A stretch of 64,000 nt of DNA from Ahaetulla prasina (Eukaryota; Chordata; Lepidosauria; Squamata; Colubridae), in the NCBI RefSeq assembly GCF_028640845.1, contig NC_080548.1, forward strand, positions 8,302,314 to 8,366,313, in the 5' to 3' direction. The position numbers were made by a program, and so were the translations under genes. The notes under the pieces are model-generated. The model worked only from the letters and a program-made list of their open reading frames with translations. It made no database searches and was not told the origin of the DNA. Of the stretch, positions 11,066-22,957 are shown in pieces. Within the stretch, counting starts at the first letter, position 1, and each line of letters opens with the position of its first letter.

Positions 11066-11992
11066 CGGGGTGAAATCTAAAAATTTTCCCTACCGGTTCT
11101 GTGGGCGTGGCTTAATTGATGGGTGTGGCTTGGTGGTCAGATGACTGGGTGGGCCTGGCCAATAATAATAAATAATAAAAATAATAAATAAGGTATACAA
11201 AACAATAAGAGGTACCAAAAACCAACTTTCACACTTTACACACAAGCAACACAACACACACACACACACACACATACACAATGCCACATACAGCTTTGTG
11301 AGATTTTGTGTGTTTGTGTAGTTAGAGTGAAACACTACAGAAACACACCAAATCTCAGAAAGCTGCACAAATATTTTATTTTATTATTTTAATTTATTTT
11401 TTTTAGAACGGGGGTCTCCAACCTTAGTAACTTAGTTTGTGGACTTCAACTCCCAGAGTTCCTCATTCAGGAAAGCAGGAAGCCAAAGCAAGCTTTTTTC
11501 TTCTTCAGTAGCTGAAGAAAGCATGGTGTTGCCAGCCCGAAAGAACAGTAATTATAGGTAAGGGAGAAGGGGGAATTGGCTGGGCGTGGGTGGGGGCTCT
11601 TATAAGTGGGTGCTGTTAAAAAGTGAGTTTAAAAGCCTGTGAGGATCAGGAAACTCCTCTGGGATCGCCAGAGGAGGCTTTAAAACCTCAGGTTTTTTTC
11701 TGTTTTTTTTCCCTTCGGCTGAAGAGGGTTTTTTTAAAAAAACTTTTAAAGGGTTTTGATGATCTCTGCTCAGCCCCACGATCATCAGAGGGTTGTTTTT
11801 TTACTTTTAAAGGCATCTTTCGGCTGAAGAAAAACTTTTAAAAGTAAAAAAAAAACACCTCTGCTGATAGTGCTGCTCAGCAGAGGCAGGCGGGGCGGGG
11901 CCAGGGATTTTTGCTACCGGTCCTCCGAACCAGCAGCTGTCATTGCTACCTAATCAGGCGAGCCACTACAAACTGGGAGCATTTCACCCCTG
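11066..11992. mobile_element. hAT-type non-autonomous element 5 (long)
   Basis: Termini are cggggtgaaatc and gcatttcacccctg. The exact duplication ggctaaac lies at 11058-11065 and 11993-12000. The 927-bp interior includes AAT-rich and CA-rich simple repeats and a 'ggtctccaacc...cttcaactcccagagttcc' block also found in foldback MITEs. Its interior is repeated in inverted order in element 6, 112 bp away. No transposase. Confidence 0.88.
11249..11278. repeat. (CA)n microsatellite
   Basis: A CA dinucleotide run inside hAT element 5. The homologous place in element 6 is a diverged TG-rich stretch. Confidence 0.85.
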
Positions 11993-12104
11993 GGCTAAAC
12001 CATATCTCAGATAATTTACATTGACGATCCTAGCCATGCTGGATCAATACTCTGGCATTTTGGCCATGATCAGATAGCCATGTTTGACTAGGGAATGCAC
12101 ACTG

Positions 12105-13330
12105 CAGGTAGTGGGTTGCTCCCGGTTCGCTCCGGATCTGGAGAGCTGGTAGTAAAAATCTGCTGGTGTTTGGAGAACGGGTAGTAATAGTTGGCTGGCC
12201 ACGCCCCCGAACCAGTTCCTCGATAATCAGAGGTGTTTTGGGTTTTTTTACTTTTAAAAGCATCTTTTCTTCAGCCAAAAGAAGGCTTTTAAAAGTAAAA
12301 GAAAAACACTCTGATGATCACGCGGCAGAGCAGGGATCATCAGAACCCTTTAAAAGTTGGGTTTTTTTAAAACAACCTTTAGGCCGAAGAGGTTGTTAAA
12401 ACAAAAGGTTTTAAAAGGCTCCTCTGGCGATCCCAGCTGAGTTAAGAGCTTCTGGGCTGCTATTAGGCAACTTCAGCTGGGATCATCAGAGGAGCCTTTT
12501 AAAATCTTTTTTTCCTCTGACCCACCCAATCCCCACTCCTCACTTACTTCATTACAGCTTCTTTCGGGCTGGCAAAGCCATGCTTTACATCAGTTGCATC
12601 AGCTAGCAACTGAATATGCCTGCCTGGAATCCATGTCCTCAATGAGCAACTGTTTTGCTGGCTGAGGAACTCTGGGAATTGAAGTCCACAAACCTTAAAG
12701 TTACTAAGGTTGGAGACCCCTGATCTAAAAAATATAAATAAAATAAAATAATAAAATAAAATATTTGTGCAACTTTCTGAGATTTGGTGTGTTTCTGTAG
12801 TGTTTCACTCTAACTACACAAACACAGAAAATCTCACAAAGCTGTATGTGGCATTTTGTGTGTGTGTGAGAGAGAGAGTCAGTTGTGTTGTGTTGTAGTG
12901 TGTGTGTGTAAAGTGTGAAAGTTGGTTTTTGAGCTTTTTGTGGCTGTGTGAGGTTCCTGCTTCTTGCAGGGGCCATTTTGGGTAAAGTGCAGCTGCTTTT
13001 ACATTGTGTGTGAGTCAGATGTTTTGTGTTGTGTGTGCGTGAGTGTGTGTATCCCTTTGCAAGGACTTGGAGGCAGCTCCTCTGACGAAAAGAGAAGATG
13101 GCAAAGCTCTGGCTGTCCCCCGGGAGAAATCGCCCTGTCTCTGCAGCATTGGTCATGTGACTGAGTGGGCATGGCCAACTTGATGTCATTCACAGCAAGG
13201 TGCCGCCCCACCTTGCCCTGAGTGACTTCAAATTGGCCACGCCCACTCAGTCACATGACCACCAAGCCACGCCCATCAAATAAACCACGCCCACAGAACC
13301 GGTAGTAAAAAAATTTGGAACCCACTCCTG
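12105..13330. mobile_element. hAT-type non-autonomous element 6 (long)
   Basis: Termini are caggtagtgggttgc and ggaacccactcctg. Flanks gcacactg (12097-12104) and gtacactg (13331-13338) match at 7 of 8 bases. About 0.8 kb of the interior mirrors element 5 in reverse order: the 'ggttggagacccctg' block, the AAAT-rich tract, the TG-rich tract and the accaagccacgcccatc end. An internal inverted repeat of 'catgtgactgagtgggca' type lies at 13153-13177 and 13234-13258. Open frames such as 12725-13189 (-) follow this repeat and are not genes. Confidence 0.82.
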
Positions 13331-13389
13331 GTACACTGGGGATATATCTTATTTCCCAACAAGATATGATCATACTGTATATCATATGG

Positions 13390-13457
13390 AAGGAAGGAAG
13401 GAGGGAGGGAGGGAAGGAAGGAAGGAAGGAGGGAGGGAGGGAGGGAGGGAAGGAAGG
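13390..13457. repeat. (GGAA)n/(GGGA)n microsatellite
   Basis: Tandem ggaa and ggga tetranucleotides directly downstream of hAT element 6. Confidence 0.9.
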
Positions 13458-14829
13458 GGACTCCTAGAACCAAAAAGGCAATAGTATTTCAAGAAATTTT
13501 GATATTTATCAACAGCACACCTATCTGAAAGTCAAGAAAACATTACAATGATTACAATTCCCTTGGTGTGTTTGTGTGTGTTAAACTGTAGACAAAGGCT
13601 CAGATGTGTGTGGGTGGGTGTGGGTATGTTTTCTGCCTGCCTGCCTGCTGAATTTAGTGTGACAAGATAAGGTGAATTAATTTGGCCCAAGAGATGTGCT
13701 CATTTTGACCAGCCTTAAAACACTTCTGCAAATAAGCTACCTCCCACTGTTCTAATGGGGATTATTTGTGGCTAACTCAATTCTAGCCTGCAGAATTATG
13801 GGTACACCAGTGCATTTTATTATAAGTCTTTCTTTTTTGCACGTTTAAACCACTGCTTCAGAAGGTCTTGAGAACAAAAGCTATAAAAACAGCCCTCTAG
13901 TATTTTTAAAATCCTCCACCTCAGGCCCACAGGGCTTATATATGACTTACTCCATAGAGTTCCTTTATTATCTCTACCATAACAGTTGGGTGTTTTTTAA
14001 TTAAAATGGACACATCCAGAGCAAAAATGATGTCAATCACACTGCTGGGTCAGAGAGCAGAAGTAACACAAACACTTTCTGTTCATGGTTTAATAGTAAG
14101 CATGGTGGATTGAAGGTACATTTGGGTACCAGAGTGAAAGTTAGGCAAAGATTTTTGGGATGTATCACCTTTCTGAATGGGGTCTTCTAAAGTTGAATCA
14201 CCTGGCTTTATTTAAAAAACAGAAGAGCTGAATTTTCTTCGGTCTTTCACTTGGAATGATATTTTTAAGGAGAGTGTCTTAAGTTTCACTTCTTTGAGTT
14301 CTCTGTTGCCTTTTATACTACTGAAATGCATATGGAACTATGGATGCATCATTCTCTCTCCCTCTACCTTCCCCCCAATGGTTGTATATGAATCAGTAAT
14401 ATAGAGAAAGAAAAATAGAAAATGAACTCACAAAATTCAAAACAGTGTTTGTGAATTCTGGCATTATTTTCAGCAAGTCTGCAGAAGACCAAATGATCCG
14501 ATCCAAACTGGACAACTGGTGAAACACAGGTATGGCAAAACTAGCAGTAAAAACAAAAAGAGAACAAGAGGAAAGATGGAAAAAAATCCCAATCAGAAAT
14601 CAAAACACAGATTAAGGAAGCACCCATTCTGGTCAAAAATATTCCTGCCAAGCAATAGAATCTATTTTGAACCACATGAATCTTTTGTCTTCAAAGGCAT
14701 TCTCATTGCATATTTCAGTAACTCACATGCGATGTGACAAAAGAATGGGTCACTGTTATGTTATTTTGACCCAAAATTGATACACCAGAAGAAATTGAGA
14801 AAAGGTGTCCTGACAGACCTGACAGATCC
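13458..14829. other. No gene recognised
   Basis: Contains short GT-rich and tgcc-repeat tracts (about 13570-13650). The open frame at 14519-14737 is lysine-rich and unlike any family I know. Confidence 0.5.
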
Positions 14830-15603
14830 TCATAAACGACCCTCACTCTGTCAAGGACCTTGGCGTACTCATATCTAATGATCTAAGTGCCAGAGTCCAC
14901 TGTAACAACATTGCCAAAAATGCTCTAAGAGTTGTTAACCTAATCTTGCATAGCTTCTCTGGTAATATTGTACTGCTAACTAGAGCATACAAGACATTTG
15001 CTAGACCAATCCTTGAATACAACTCATCTGTCAGGAACCTGTACTGCATATCGGACATTAATACAATTGAGCAAGTCCAGAGATATTTCACGAGAAGAGT
15101 CCTCCAGTCCTCTGCTCACAACAGAATACCTTATGCCACCAGGCTTGAAATTTTGGGCTTAGACAACTTACAACTACGCCACCTTCGGTATGACCTAAGC
15201 ATAGTACATAAATTATCTGCCACAATGTCCTACCTGTCAATAACTACTTCAGCTTCAACCACAACAATACACGAGCAAATAATAGATACAAACTCAAGGT
15301 AAACCACTCCAAACTTGATTGCAGAAAATATGACTTCAGTGATAGAGTGGTCAATACCTGGAATGCACTACCTGACTCTGTGGTTTCTTCCCCAAACCCC
15401 CACAACTTTAACCTTAGACTGTCTACTGTAGACCTCTCCCCATTCCTAAGAGGTCTGTAAGGGGAGTGCATAAGTGCACCAGCGTACCTACCGTCCCTGT
15501 CTCCTTTTTATTCATATCCATTTCATGTATTCATAATCATGTTTATACATATCTGTAATCTTATACATGCTTAACAAAATAAATAAATAAAATAAATAAA
15601 TAG
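14830..15603 (+). mobile_element. LINE-J (jockey-superfamily LINE) 3' end, copy a
   Basis: The translation from about 14946 reads ...TRAYKTFARPILEYNSSVRN, then an I-E-Q-V-Q-R-Y-F-T-R-R block and RLEILGLDNLQLRHLRYDLS. This is the C-terminal part of ORF2 that follows the reverse transcriptase in jockey/CR1/Rex1-group LINEs. The same protein tail appears at 32600-32930 (+), 37707-38039 (-), 55254-55964 (-) and 61010-61468 (-). The copy is 5'-truncated, has stops, and ends in the family tail of AAATA/AAAT repeats (about 15575-15603). It is more diverged than the copies at 40 and 55 kb, so probably older. The exact clade is unresolved. Confidence 0.85.
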
Positions 15604-16564
15604 ATATAACCACTATTCTTCTAGCTGTTCTATGAGTTCTTTCTTCAGATCTTGGATCTTGCTGCTTAAAAAGCAGTGTGACCCAATCCAGAGTCAAATA
15701 TGAAGGCAGATAAATCACCAACAAGTGAAAGCTGTGGCTTACAAAGAATGTTTGATCAAGGCCCACCCAGGTTATGCCTGACATTGGAAAAGAGTCATGG
15801 ATTCTCATCTCCATCTGGGTAGTCCTAAGGAGCTTTTGAGCACTTTAACAATAGCATGTCTCTACTCTAAATTATTTATAAAGAAGCACAAACAAAGAAA
15901 CTCAAGGCAAATTGGTACATGTAAGTCGTCTGGTACAGAAAGATTTCTTCCCATGGGAGTTACCTTCTGCAGAAAGTATAATTTGTAATGGAAGTATCAG
16001 CTGAAATAACAAACCAACCTTGAACTAACCTTAAGTCACACAAATAATGGCTCCTCCTTTCACTGAACAAAGTGGCCAAAGTGGCATTTCATAGTTTCTT
16101 GGGGAGAATCACCTGGCCCCAGCATTGGCACACAAGATCTTTCTAGTGGTGAGGTAGCATTTCTATGCAAAGGTGGAGCCCCAATATTGCCTGCTCTGCA
16201 TTCAGTTCATTCATTTATTTTTTAAACCTCTATGGCCTTCACTTACAAAGTATCTCTAGATAACTTTCATTTAGGATAATACAAATCTATCAGCTCCTCT
16301 GTTTACTCTTAACTGTTGCAGAGGCTTTCTGCTCAGAACTCAAAGGATATTCTGCCTATGTGAACATTTATGGTTACTGCATGTCCAGGCTGGCTTATAG
16401 GTTATACAAACAACAGTTGAGAATAATGAAACCAGGATAATTTAGGTGGAGTGAAGAAATATTCAATTGAACAGACTTCTAGGATGGCTACTATGTATAA
16501 GGTTGTTAAAGAAATGTTGTCATTTTCTTAAAACATTGGACTAAGTAATTACAAGTTCTCACCT
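15604..16564. other. No gene or repeat recognised
   Basis: Plain AT-rich sequence between LINE-J and CR1. Confidence 0.5.
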
Positions 16565-16645
16565 CTTTACAGTGCCTCTGTGTGTATGATCAAAACTGAA
16601 TGCAGTACTCTAGGTGTGGTCTTACTAGGGCTTTAGAGAGTGGTA
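16565..16645 (-). mobile_element. CR1 LINE, inverted 5' fragment
   Basis: The - strand reads 'taaagccctagtaagaccacacctagagtactgcattcag', the same CR1 segment that starts the + strand copy at 16646. The two are head to head. This fits a 5' inversion made during reverse transcription, as in twin priming. Confidence 0.8.
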
Positions 16646-16670
16646 TAAAGCCCTAGTAAGACCACACCTA
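16611..16670. repeat. Perfect 25-bp-arm inverted repeat at a CR1 inversion joint
   Basis: 16611-16635 is exactly reverse-complementary to 16646-16670, with a 10-nt spacer. Imperfect pairing extends further outward because both arms are the same CR1 segment. Confidence 0.9.
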
Positions 16671-17345
16671 AAATACGGCATCCAGTTTTGGTCACCACAC
16701 TATAAAAAGATGTTGAGAGACTAGAAAAAATGCAGAGGAGAGCAACAAGAATGATTAGGGGACTGGAGACTGAAACATATGAACAACAGTTACAGGAACT
16801 GGGCATGGCTAATCTAGTGAAAAGAAGGACCAGGGGAGACATGATAGCAATGTTCCAATTTTTTTTTTTTTGAATTTATATCTCGCCCTTCTCCGAAGAC
16901 TCAGGGTGGCTTACATTGTATTAAGCAATAGTCTCATCCATTTGTATATTATATACAAAGTCAACTTTTATTGCCCCCAACAATCTGGGTCCTCATTTTA
17001 TCTACCTTATAAAGGATGGAAGGCTGAGTCAACCTTTGAGGGGACTGCCACAGAGAGGAGGGGTCAACCTATTTTCCAAAGCACCTGAAGTCCAGACAAG
17101 GAATAATGGATGGAAATTGACCAAGGAGAGATTCAGCCTAGAAATGAGGAGGAACTTTCTGACAGTGAGAACAATCAACCAATGGAACAGAAGTTGCCTT
17201 CAGAAGTTGTGGGAGCTTCATCACTGGAAGCTTTCAAGAAGAGACTAGACAGCCATCTGTCAGAAATAGTGTAGGGTCTCCTGCTTGAGCGGGGTGGGGG
17301 GTGGACTAGATGACCTATAAGGTCCCTTCCAACTCTGTTAATCTG
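16646..17345 (+). mobile_element. CR1 LINE, 3' end with SINE insertion
   Basis: CR1 blocks appear in order: 'gcatccagttttggtcacc', 'gaaaaaatgcagaggagagc', 'ggggagacatgatagca', then after the SINE 'gccacagagaggaggggtcaacc', 'ggaggaactttctgacagtgag', and the terminal 'ctagatgacctataaggtcccttccaactct'. Interrupted at 16860-17034 by an S1 SINE. It is 5'-truncated and non-coding. Length without the SINE is about 525 bp. Confidence 0.88.
16860..17034 (-). mobile_element. tRNA-derived SINE (family S1), inside CR1
   Basis: The + strand begins with a T-run and 'tatctcgcccttctccgaagactcagggtggcttac', the mirrored S1/L2-type 3' hairpin, and continues to 'ggatggaaggctgagtc'. So a 5'-truncated S1 SINE sits on the - strand within CR1. 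The surrounding CR1 sequence resumes with 'tttgaggggactgcc'. Confidence 0.88.
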
Positions 17346-17655
17346 TTAGTAGTGATCCGTTAGTAGTGTGTGTGTGTATGTGTGTGAGCATGTGTGTATG
17401 CCAGGCTACATTAAATGCAAAGTTCCCGTAACTGCTTTTCACTGCTTGATCCATTAAGGGCAGGTCTTTCTTAAGTTCTTCCTCTGACCATTAAGCCACA
17501 GGAGACTCTGATTGTCTGATTGTTTCCTAGGCAGCATCTCTTCTTGATCCCCAAGGTCATCCACACATTCCATTACAATAAATGGATGTAAAGCAATCTT
17601 TATTTGAGTAAAGAACATGACCTTGATGGGGACATTCAGGAAGGATTACTTAGAC
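17346..17655. other. No gene; GT-rich microsatellite
   Basis: A (GT)n-like tract lies at about 17366-17399. The rest is unremarkable. Confidence 0.6.
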
Positions 17656-18219
17656 CAGTGGTGGGTAACCTTTTTGCCATTGTGTGCCAAAAGCGGGGGG
17701 AATATGTGTGTGTGTGTGTGGTCACAGACATGTCCTCACCCATAATTCTATGCACCCCCCATGCATGCGCACATGACCCCCCCATGCTCCCCCCGCTTTT
17801 GGCAGGAGATGGCACGGTAGGCCCGGTAGGCCCGTTTTTCACCCTCCCCAGGCTCCAGAGGCTTTCTAGGGGCATGGGGAGGGTGAAAACACCCTTCCTC
17901 ACCCACCCCAGAGGCCCTCCACAGCCAGAAATGGCCCATTTACAGAGGGCCTTCGGGGGCTTGGGGAAGGCTGTTTTCACCCTCCCCAGGCTCCTAGAAA
18001 AACTCTGGAGCCTGGGGAGAGCAAAAAACGGGCCCTTCCCACCCCCAACAAGGCCCTCTGGAGGCCGGAAAAAGCCTGTTTCCCTACTTCTGGTGGGCCT
18101 AGAGGGCCCAAAAATCAGCTTGCCAGCACACGCATGTGTGCCAGAGCTGAGCTTGCGTGCCCATAGATATGGCTCCGTGTGCCACCTGTGGCACATGTGC
18201 CATAGGTTCACCATCACGG
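17656..18219. mobile_element. hAT-type non-autonomous element 7
   Basis: Termini are cagtggtgggtaacc and ggttcaccatcacgg. Flanks acttagac (17648-17655) and acctagat (18220-18227) match at 6 of 8 bases. The GC-rich interior gives open frames on both strands (for example 17604-18239 + and 17636-18217 -), which are by-products of composition. A truncated relative of the right end lies at 50990-51128. Confidence 0.75.
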
Positions 18220-18287
18220 ACCTAGATAAAAGGGGCTGAATTTATTTTAAGTCCAGAATAATGAGATAATTTTCAGAAGTTGCTCTG

Positions 18288-18775
18288 TGTCAGGTACAAA
18301 CCACGAGATCATTCATGAATAGCCTCAAGTAGATGCTTTAAGTCACCTATGTTACAAGAATCTCGCCAGATGGACTGCATCCCCTTGGGAACAGTCAGGT
18401 AAAACTTTAGAGGTTCTGTCGGAGATTAGACCTGTGTCGCTTCCTAAAGTGCAAAGACTCTAAGCTCCCCACACCCTTAACACCTCCCTCCTGGCCAGCT
18501 GGACATTCCACCACACTCACGTGAAGATCTCCCTGATCTCCTGGAGCAGGGGTCTCCAACCTTGGTAACTTTAAGCCTGGCGGACTTCAACTCAAGTTGA
18601 AGTCTGCCAGGCTTAAAGTTGCCAAGGTTGGAGACCCCTTTCCTGGAGTATAAGGAGGAAGGGAAAAACAATCAGATTTGCAAGATTCTGTTATTACGCC
18701 CATTCTCAATAAAAGTAGTTTTAGCTGTTCTGTGGAGTTGGTTGCTTGATCTGGTCTATCTAGTGGGGCTGAAAC
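18288..18775 (+). mobile_element. Possible LTR, interrupted by a foldback MITE
   Basis: The segment begins tgtcagg like the solo LTR at 10269. It has tataagg at about 18649 and AATAAA at about 18710, preceded by gcaagattctgtta, which recurs at about 31060 in a similar setting. Without the 94-bp MITE it would be about 394 bp, close to the solo LTR length. I could not find a clean 3' terminus or a target-site duplication, so the call is weak and the right border is approximate. Confidence 0.35.
18547..18640. mobile_element. Foldback hAT-type MITE 8
   Basis: A near-perfect hairpin: caggggtctccaaccttgg is mirrored by ccaaggttggagacccctt. The exact 8-bp duplication tcctggag lies at 18539-18546 and 18641-18648. 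At 94 bp it is almost all inverted repeat. A longer sister is at 30654-30787. Confidence 0.9.
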
Positions 18776-19909
18776 CTATGAGGAGACATGCCAGCCTGTC
18801 TGCAGAGGCAATTGTTTCCCCGGAGAATAGAAAAGAGCTTCTATCTGACCAATTTACTATCCTCCTATGGCCAATTAGCTTGAGACAGCAGACATGCCAA
18901 ATGCCTTTACAAAGAAGCTTTTTCCAATGCAGAAACAGGCACAATATGTTAATCTCTTTATTAGCTGGTTACTTATCAGCCATTCCATAGCTCCCAGCTG
19001 TGATTATCATGATGCTGCAGTCAGGTTTTCAAGAAAATGACCAAAATTAGCTACAGCACAGATGAACTTTTCCTCCTCTTTCAATCAATAAAAACCCATT
19101 AAAAATCCTCTTGGAGCTCCAATCTGGCTTTTACTGCCAGGTATTTGGTATGCACGCACACACATACACAGGATTTGTGTCAGATTCCATTAAACTAAAA
19201 CAGCACATTTTGCAGCTGGAGATCAAGTGTTTACAGACACTTAAGTACTACTTCAGTACAAAAGCAAACATTGTTTTGAGAGGTGTGATGATGGTGATGA
19301 TGATTATTTCCTCTGCCAATTTAAAAAAAACCCCACAAATTAATCTTTACTTGCCTTAAAATGAAGTTGTGTAGCGAGACGAAGTAACTTAAAACATGGC
19401 CAGGTAAATGTTTCAAGACATAGGGCATGAAAGAGATGACCATAAGATCCTTTCCTAATGTCCACTACTGGATTTCCCCATTTCAAACCAATTGATGTTT
19501 CTGGAAATATCTGATCCCCAATAAAAATTGTGGGTGACTGCAATAAGTTCCTTTTGGGGAAATGGACCAACCTGCTCATATTAAAAAGAAAAGTCAAAAT
19601 ATTTTAGGGTGTCTGGGAGCATTCTGTTATAGATTTAGAATGGGAAGTCAAGAAACAACTTTATTGTCAAGACAGTCTGCAGCTTGGCAAGATCAAGGAA
19701 GGAATAATTATTTAGTCTACAACCCTGTCCCCCCAAACAAGCCTCTTGAATTAGGAAAAGCAAAGCCCATCTGGCTAAACAGAGCCCATGAAGGATTGCA
19801 GGAGATGGGGGTCAAAAGATGAAGCCCATCTGCCACTCCCTTGGAATATGTTGTAGGCAATACTTCTCTTGAGAGCTGATGATAGTAATTCCACTGTTAT
19901 ACTCTACAA
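18776..19909. other. No gene recognised
   Basis: Unannotated AT-rich sequence. Short open frames show no motif. Confidence 0.5.
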
Positions 19910-19972
19910 CTGTGTTTCTCAACTTTGGCAAATAAGATGTGTGGATTTCAACTCCCAGAATTCCCCAGCCAG
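19910..19972. mobile_element. Single arm of a foldback MITE
   Basis: 'gtgtttctcaactttggcaa...ggatttcaactcccagaattcc' resembles one arm of the foldback family at 30654-30787. The matching second arm is missing here. Confidence 0.6.
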
Positions 19973-21259
19973 CATGTTCTACAGTATTAAAAAAAATCTT
20001 ATTCTCATAATCCTGGAGAAGAGCTCTCTCCAAGCTACACATTATGGGAAATTATATTTGAATACTCTGGGAAATCAAAATGCTTAGTACATATCCCTTT
20101 GGTAGCAAACCTTGAAATAAAATTAGATGCATTCTAGACCTAACCTCACTGAAAAAATCTACAATATATTTCTTGTAGTCATAGTGTATTCCAGGAGCCT
20201 TTCTGTTATTTAAAAGATTAATGTTAGGATATTAAGATTTCACCGTCTTCCCCCCCCCCAAAAAAAAAAAAATAGGAGGAGATTTTTCATATATATATAT
20301 GCATACACTAAGTGCATACATAGACACATACCCGTCACTCAAGCAAGATGTGTAATCTATTATACTGCCCCTTTGGAATCAATTATCCCAAATTTGTTAA
20401 GAATTACACCAATGAAGCTCGGTTAAACATTAACAGATCTCCCATCAAGTGACTTCAAAGCAAGCGTTAATTCAAGGTTTGCAGAAATCCCAAAGTAGAA
20501 CAATTTCTATCATAATTTATGGTTATTCTGCTAAGTGCAGATATACATAAGAAACAATGAATTACAAAGAAAAGCTAAAAAAATCTTTTTTTGTTGTTTC
20601 AAGAGAGCTCAGCAAAGAGCAAGTCTGTGACATTTATATATTATTATTATTATTATTTTAAAGTTCAGGCTTTCTATGAGAGATAACAAAAACAAATGAA
20701 GTATGCAGACAAAGTATTTTTAATAATGAGAGAAGTCCAATGGGAGAAAGGAGGAGGAAGAGAGGATAAACTGTCAGATCTAAATGCCACTTGGATTTGT
20801 CTCAGGTAGGGTCTTCTGCCTCCTTGCTCGGCTTTAGATCTCGCTATAATTAAAACAATTCATACAAACCAATGTGCTCTTAAAACCATGAACCATGAAA
20901 CCACCAATAATTCTTGGCAAAAATTAAAAGAACCCCTAAGAGGCAAATAAAGAAACATCTTCACCAAGACTGGAAACCTTATATGAACTTTTTGGGGAAA
21001 GAAGAAAGGGATGAAACAATGTTTTATGGGTTATGAAAGAAGTGGATTAAATGCAGGGCTGAAGGGCCTGATAGAACGTCTAATAGGGAGGAAGGATAAT
21101 AAGGTTGCAATAACCTGTTGAAAAGAAGGTTGGAAGTCACTTATATATTTCTTAACTTTAATTTCTTTTTCATTTTTTATATTTTCTTGTTTTTTCTTTT
21201 CTTATTTTTAATTTGTCTTTTATTCTATAGGAAGAATCTCTCTCTCTCTCTCTCTATGT
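19973..21259. other. No gene; simple repeats
   Basis: Contains a C-run/A-run (about 20249-20273), an AT repeat near 20290, a TTA repeat near 20640 and a TC repeat at 21237-21255. No other feature. Confidence 0.6.
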
Positions 21260-21374
21260 CCCAAAGGTGCTGTTCAAAAGGCAACTGGATTTTCAAAGTT
21301 GGATTTTTGAGTTTGGATTTTCAAAAGGCAACTTGACAAGAAAGTCCAGTCACCTTTTGAACAGCACCCTTGGG
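21260..21374. repeat. Short inverted-repeat element
   Basis: The left arm 'cccaaaggtgctgttcaaaag' is mirrored by the right arm 'cttttgaacagcacccttggg', with arms of about 34 bp and some mismatches. It is probably a small MITE. I saw no clear target duplication. Confidence 0.65.
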
Positions 21375-21535
21375 CAACCATGACCTGGATGATTGACAAT
21401 CTCCTTAGACATCTCCCCCCCCACACACACACACATTTCTAAGCTAAAAAATTTCTAATCTAAAACCTGTGTCAAGTTGGATCTCTAAAATATAGCGATG
21501 AACTGTGACATCAAAGCAAACACAAAGCTTAACAC

Positions 21536-21590
21536 AATGTAAGCCGCCCTGAGTCTTCGGAGAAGGGCGGGATGTAAATTCAAATTAAAA
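21536..21590 (+). mobile_element. SINE S1/L2-type 3' end fragment
   Basis: Only the hairpin 'gtaagccgccctgagtcttcgg...agggcgggatgtaaat' plus an A-rich tail is present. Confidence 0.75.
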
Positions 21591-22811
21591 AAAACCCAAT
21601 TATTACCAAATTTTGGCACAGCAATTCTCAGGGCTGAAAGTAGGCTCTAAACTGCTCAGCAATGTTTCACTAACACCTAGGCTTCAATCCTGCCCCTTCT
21701 CTGGACAATCATTTCTCATGACTGTTGTAATTAAAAAGCATCCATAACCAATCATGATGGTTCAGAAATAATGGACAGCCTTTGCTATAAAACTACAGTC
21801 ACACATCGAACTATTGAACATATCAAACTTCTGTGGAATTATATAGTCACACATCAAACTCTCATCTATAATTGGGAGCATGTGGTCTTTAAAAGATGAA
21901 ATGCAATCCACAGACCCCCTCCGTATGTTTCCATCTTCCTGTAATTTTAAATGTGAGATTAAGAGAACATTACAGGGAGTTTTCATATTACCTGCAAAAT
22001 GGAAATTAAATCATTTTTCTTCCTAGCATGGGGATCAGGATGGAAAAGAAATTAATCAGGGAGCTCAATTCATCCCACACACTATCATTCCTTGTCTGAA
22101 ACATCCTAAATTTGTGATCAAATTATGTATTACCATAATATTCCTTTCCAGGAAAAATTAATAATGTAAACGAGCTCCTACAGGGGGATTCCAAAAAGAC
22201 ACTGAAGAAAACTCCTGTAAGTTGGTCCTCTTTTCTCCTGGACCTGTCACTCAGTTCAATGATAAGCACAAAAAGGGAAATATATGTTTTCATCCTCTCC
22301 CCCCTCTCCAAGAGCTCCTCCAGGTACTATAGTATGGCTGATACATAATCATCCCATTGCATTATTCAATGATTACAAGCACTAGTGCAGAGCACTTGAA
22401 TACAGCAAAAGCACTTACCACAATTAAGTGCTGAGCAAAGACGCCATTGCCAATTTCCTGTATTCACTGGCTGAGTTTGTCTGACTCACTGCCTCTTCTC
22501 CCAGTCTGCCTTTGTCTGAGCTATTTAACAGGATATTTTATCTGCTGCTGAGTAACCTTCAAATTGTCATGCTGCCCTTCAACTTCTTACACTTTATGCT
22601 TAGACTTCTTCAGGCTGCCAAAGAAGAGTGCCAACTAGGCCTCTAAAGAGGTCCTTAACATGAATTATATGAAGAAACAGAACAGCCCCACAATGAGGCC
22701 AAGGTCTGACCCAGTACTGTTTCTCACTGCAGCCAACCGGATGCCTCTGGGATGCTCAGAAACAGATGGAGGTACACACTCTCCTGTCACTGTTTCTCAG
22801 CCACTGGGTTA
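21591..22811. other. No gene or repeat recognised
   Basis: AT-rich, no motif seen. Confidence 0.5.
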
Positions 22812-22957
22812 ACAGTAACAGAGTTGGGAGGGACTTTGGAGGTCATCTAATCCAACCCCCTGCTCATGCAGGAGACCTATACTAGGGATTCGAACCGCTG
22901 AACTGCCCACTTTTCTGATCGACAAGTTCAGCGGCTTAGCCACTGAGCCACCTTTGG
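22812..22957 (-). mobile_element. tRNA-derived SINE with CR1-type tail (family S4)
   Basis: On the - strand the tRNA-like head 'ggtggctcagtggctaagcc' has a clear A-box. It is followed by a B-box-like ggttcgaatcc, then the CR1-type end 'gttggattagatgacctcc' and 'ctcccaactctgttac'. A sister copy is at 30899-31022. The chimera suggests CR1 enzymes mobilised it. Confidence 0.85.

Noticed and set aside
12725..13189. 154-codon frame on the - strand
   Set aside because: A translation of CA/TG-rich and AAAT-rich filler inside hAT element 6.
13390..13457. CRISPR-like or satellite array
   Set aside because: Simple tetranucleotide repeats without spacers. Such arrays are not expected in this kind of genome.
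17604..18239. 211- and 193-codon overlapping frames on both strands
   Set aside because: They lie wholly within or across hAT element 7, reflect its GC-rich composition and have no motif.
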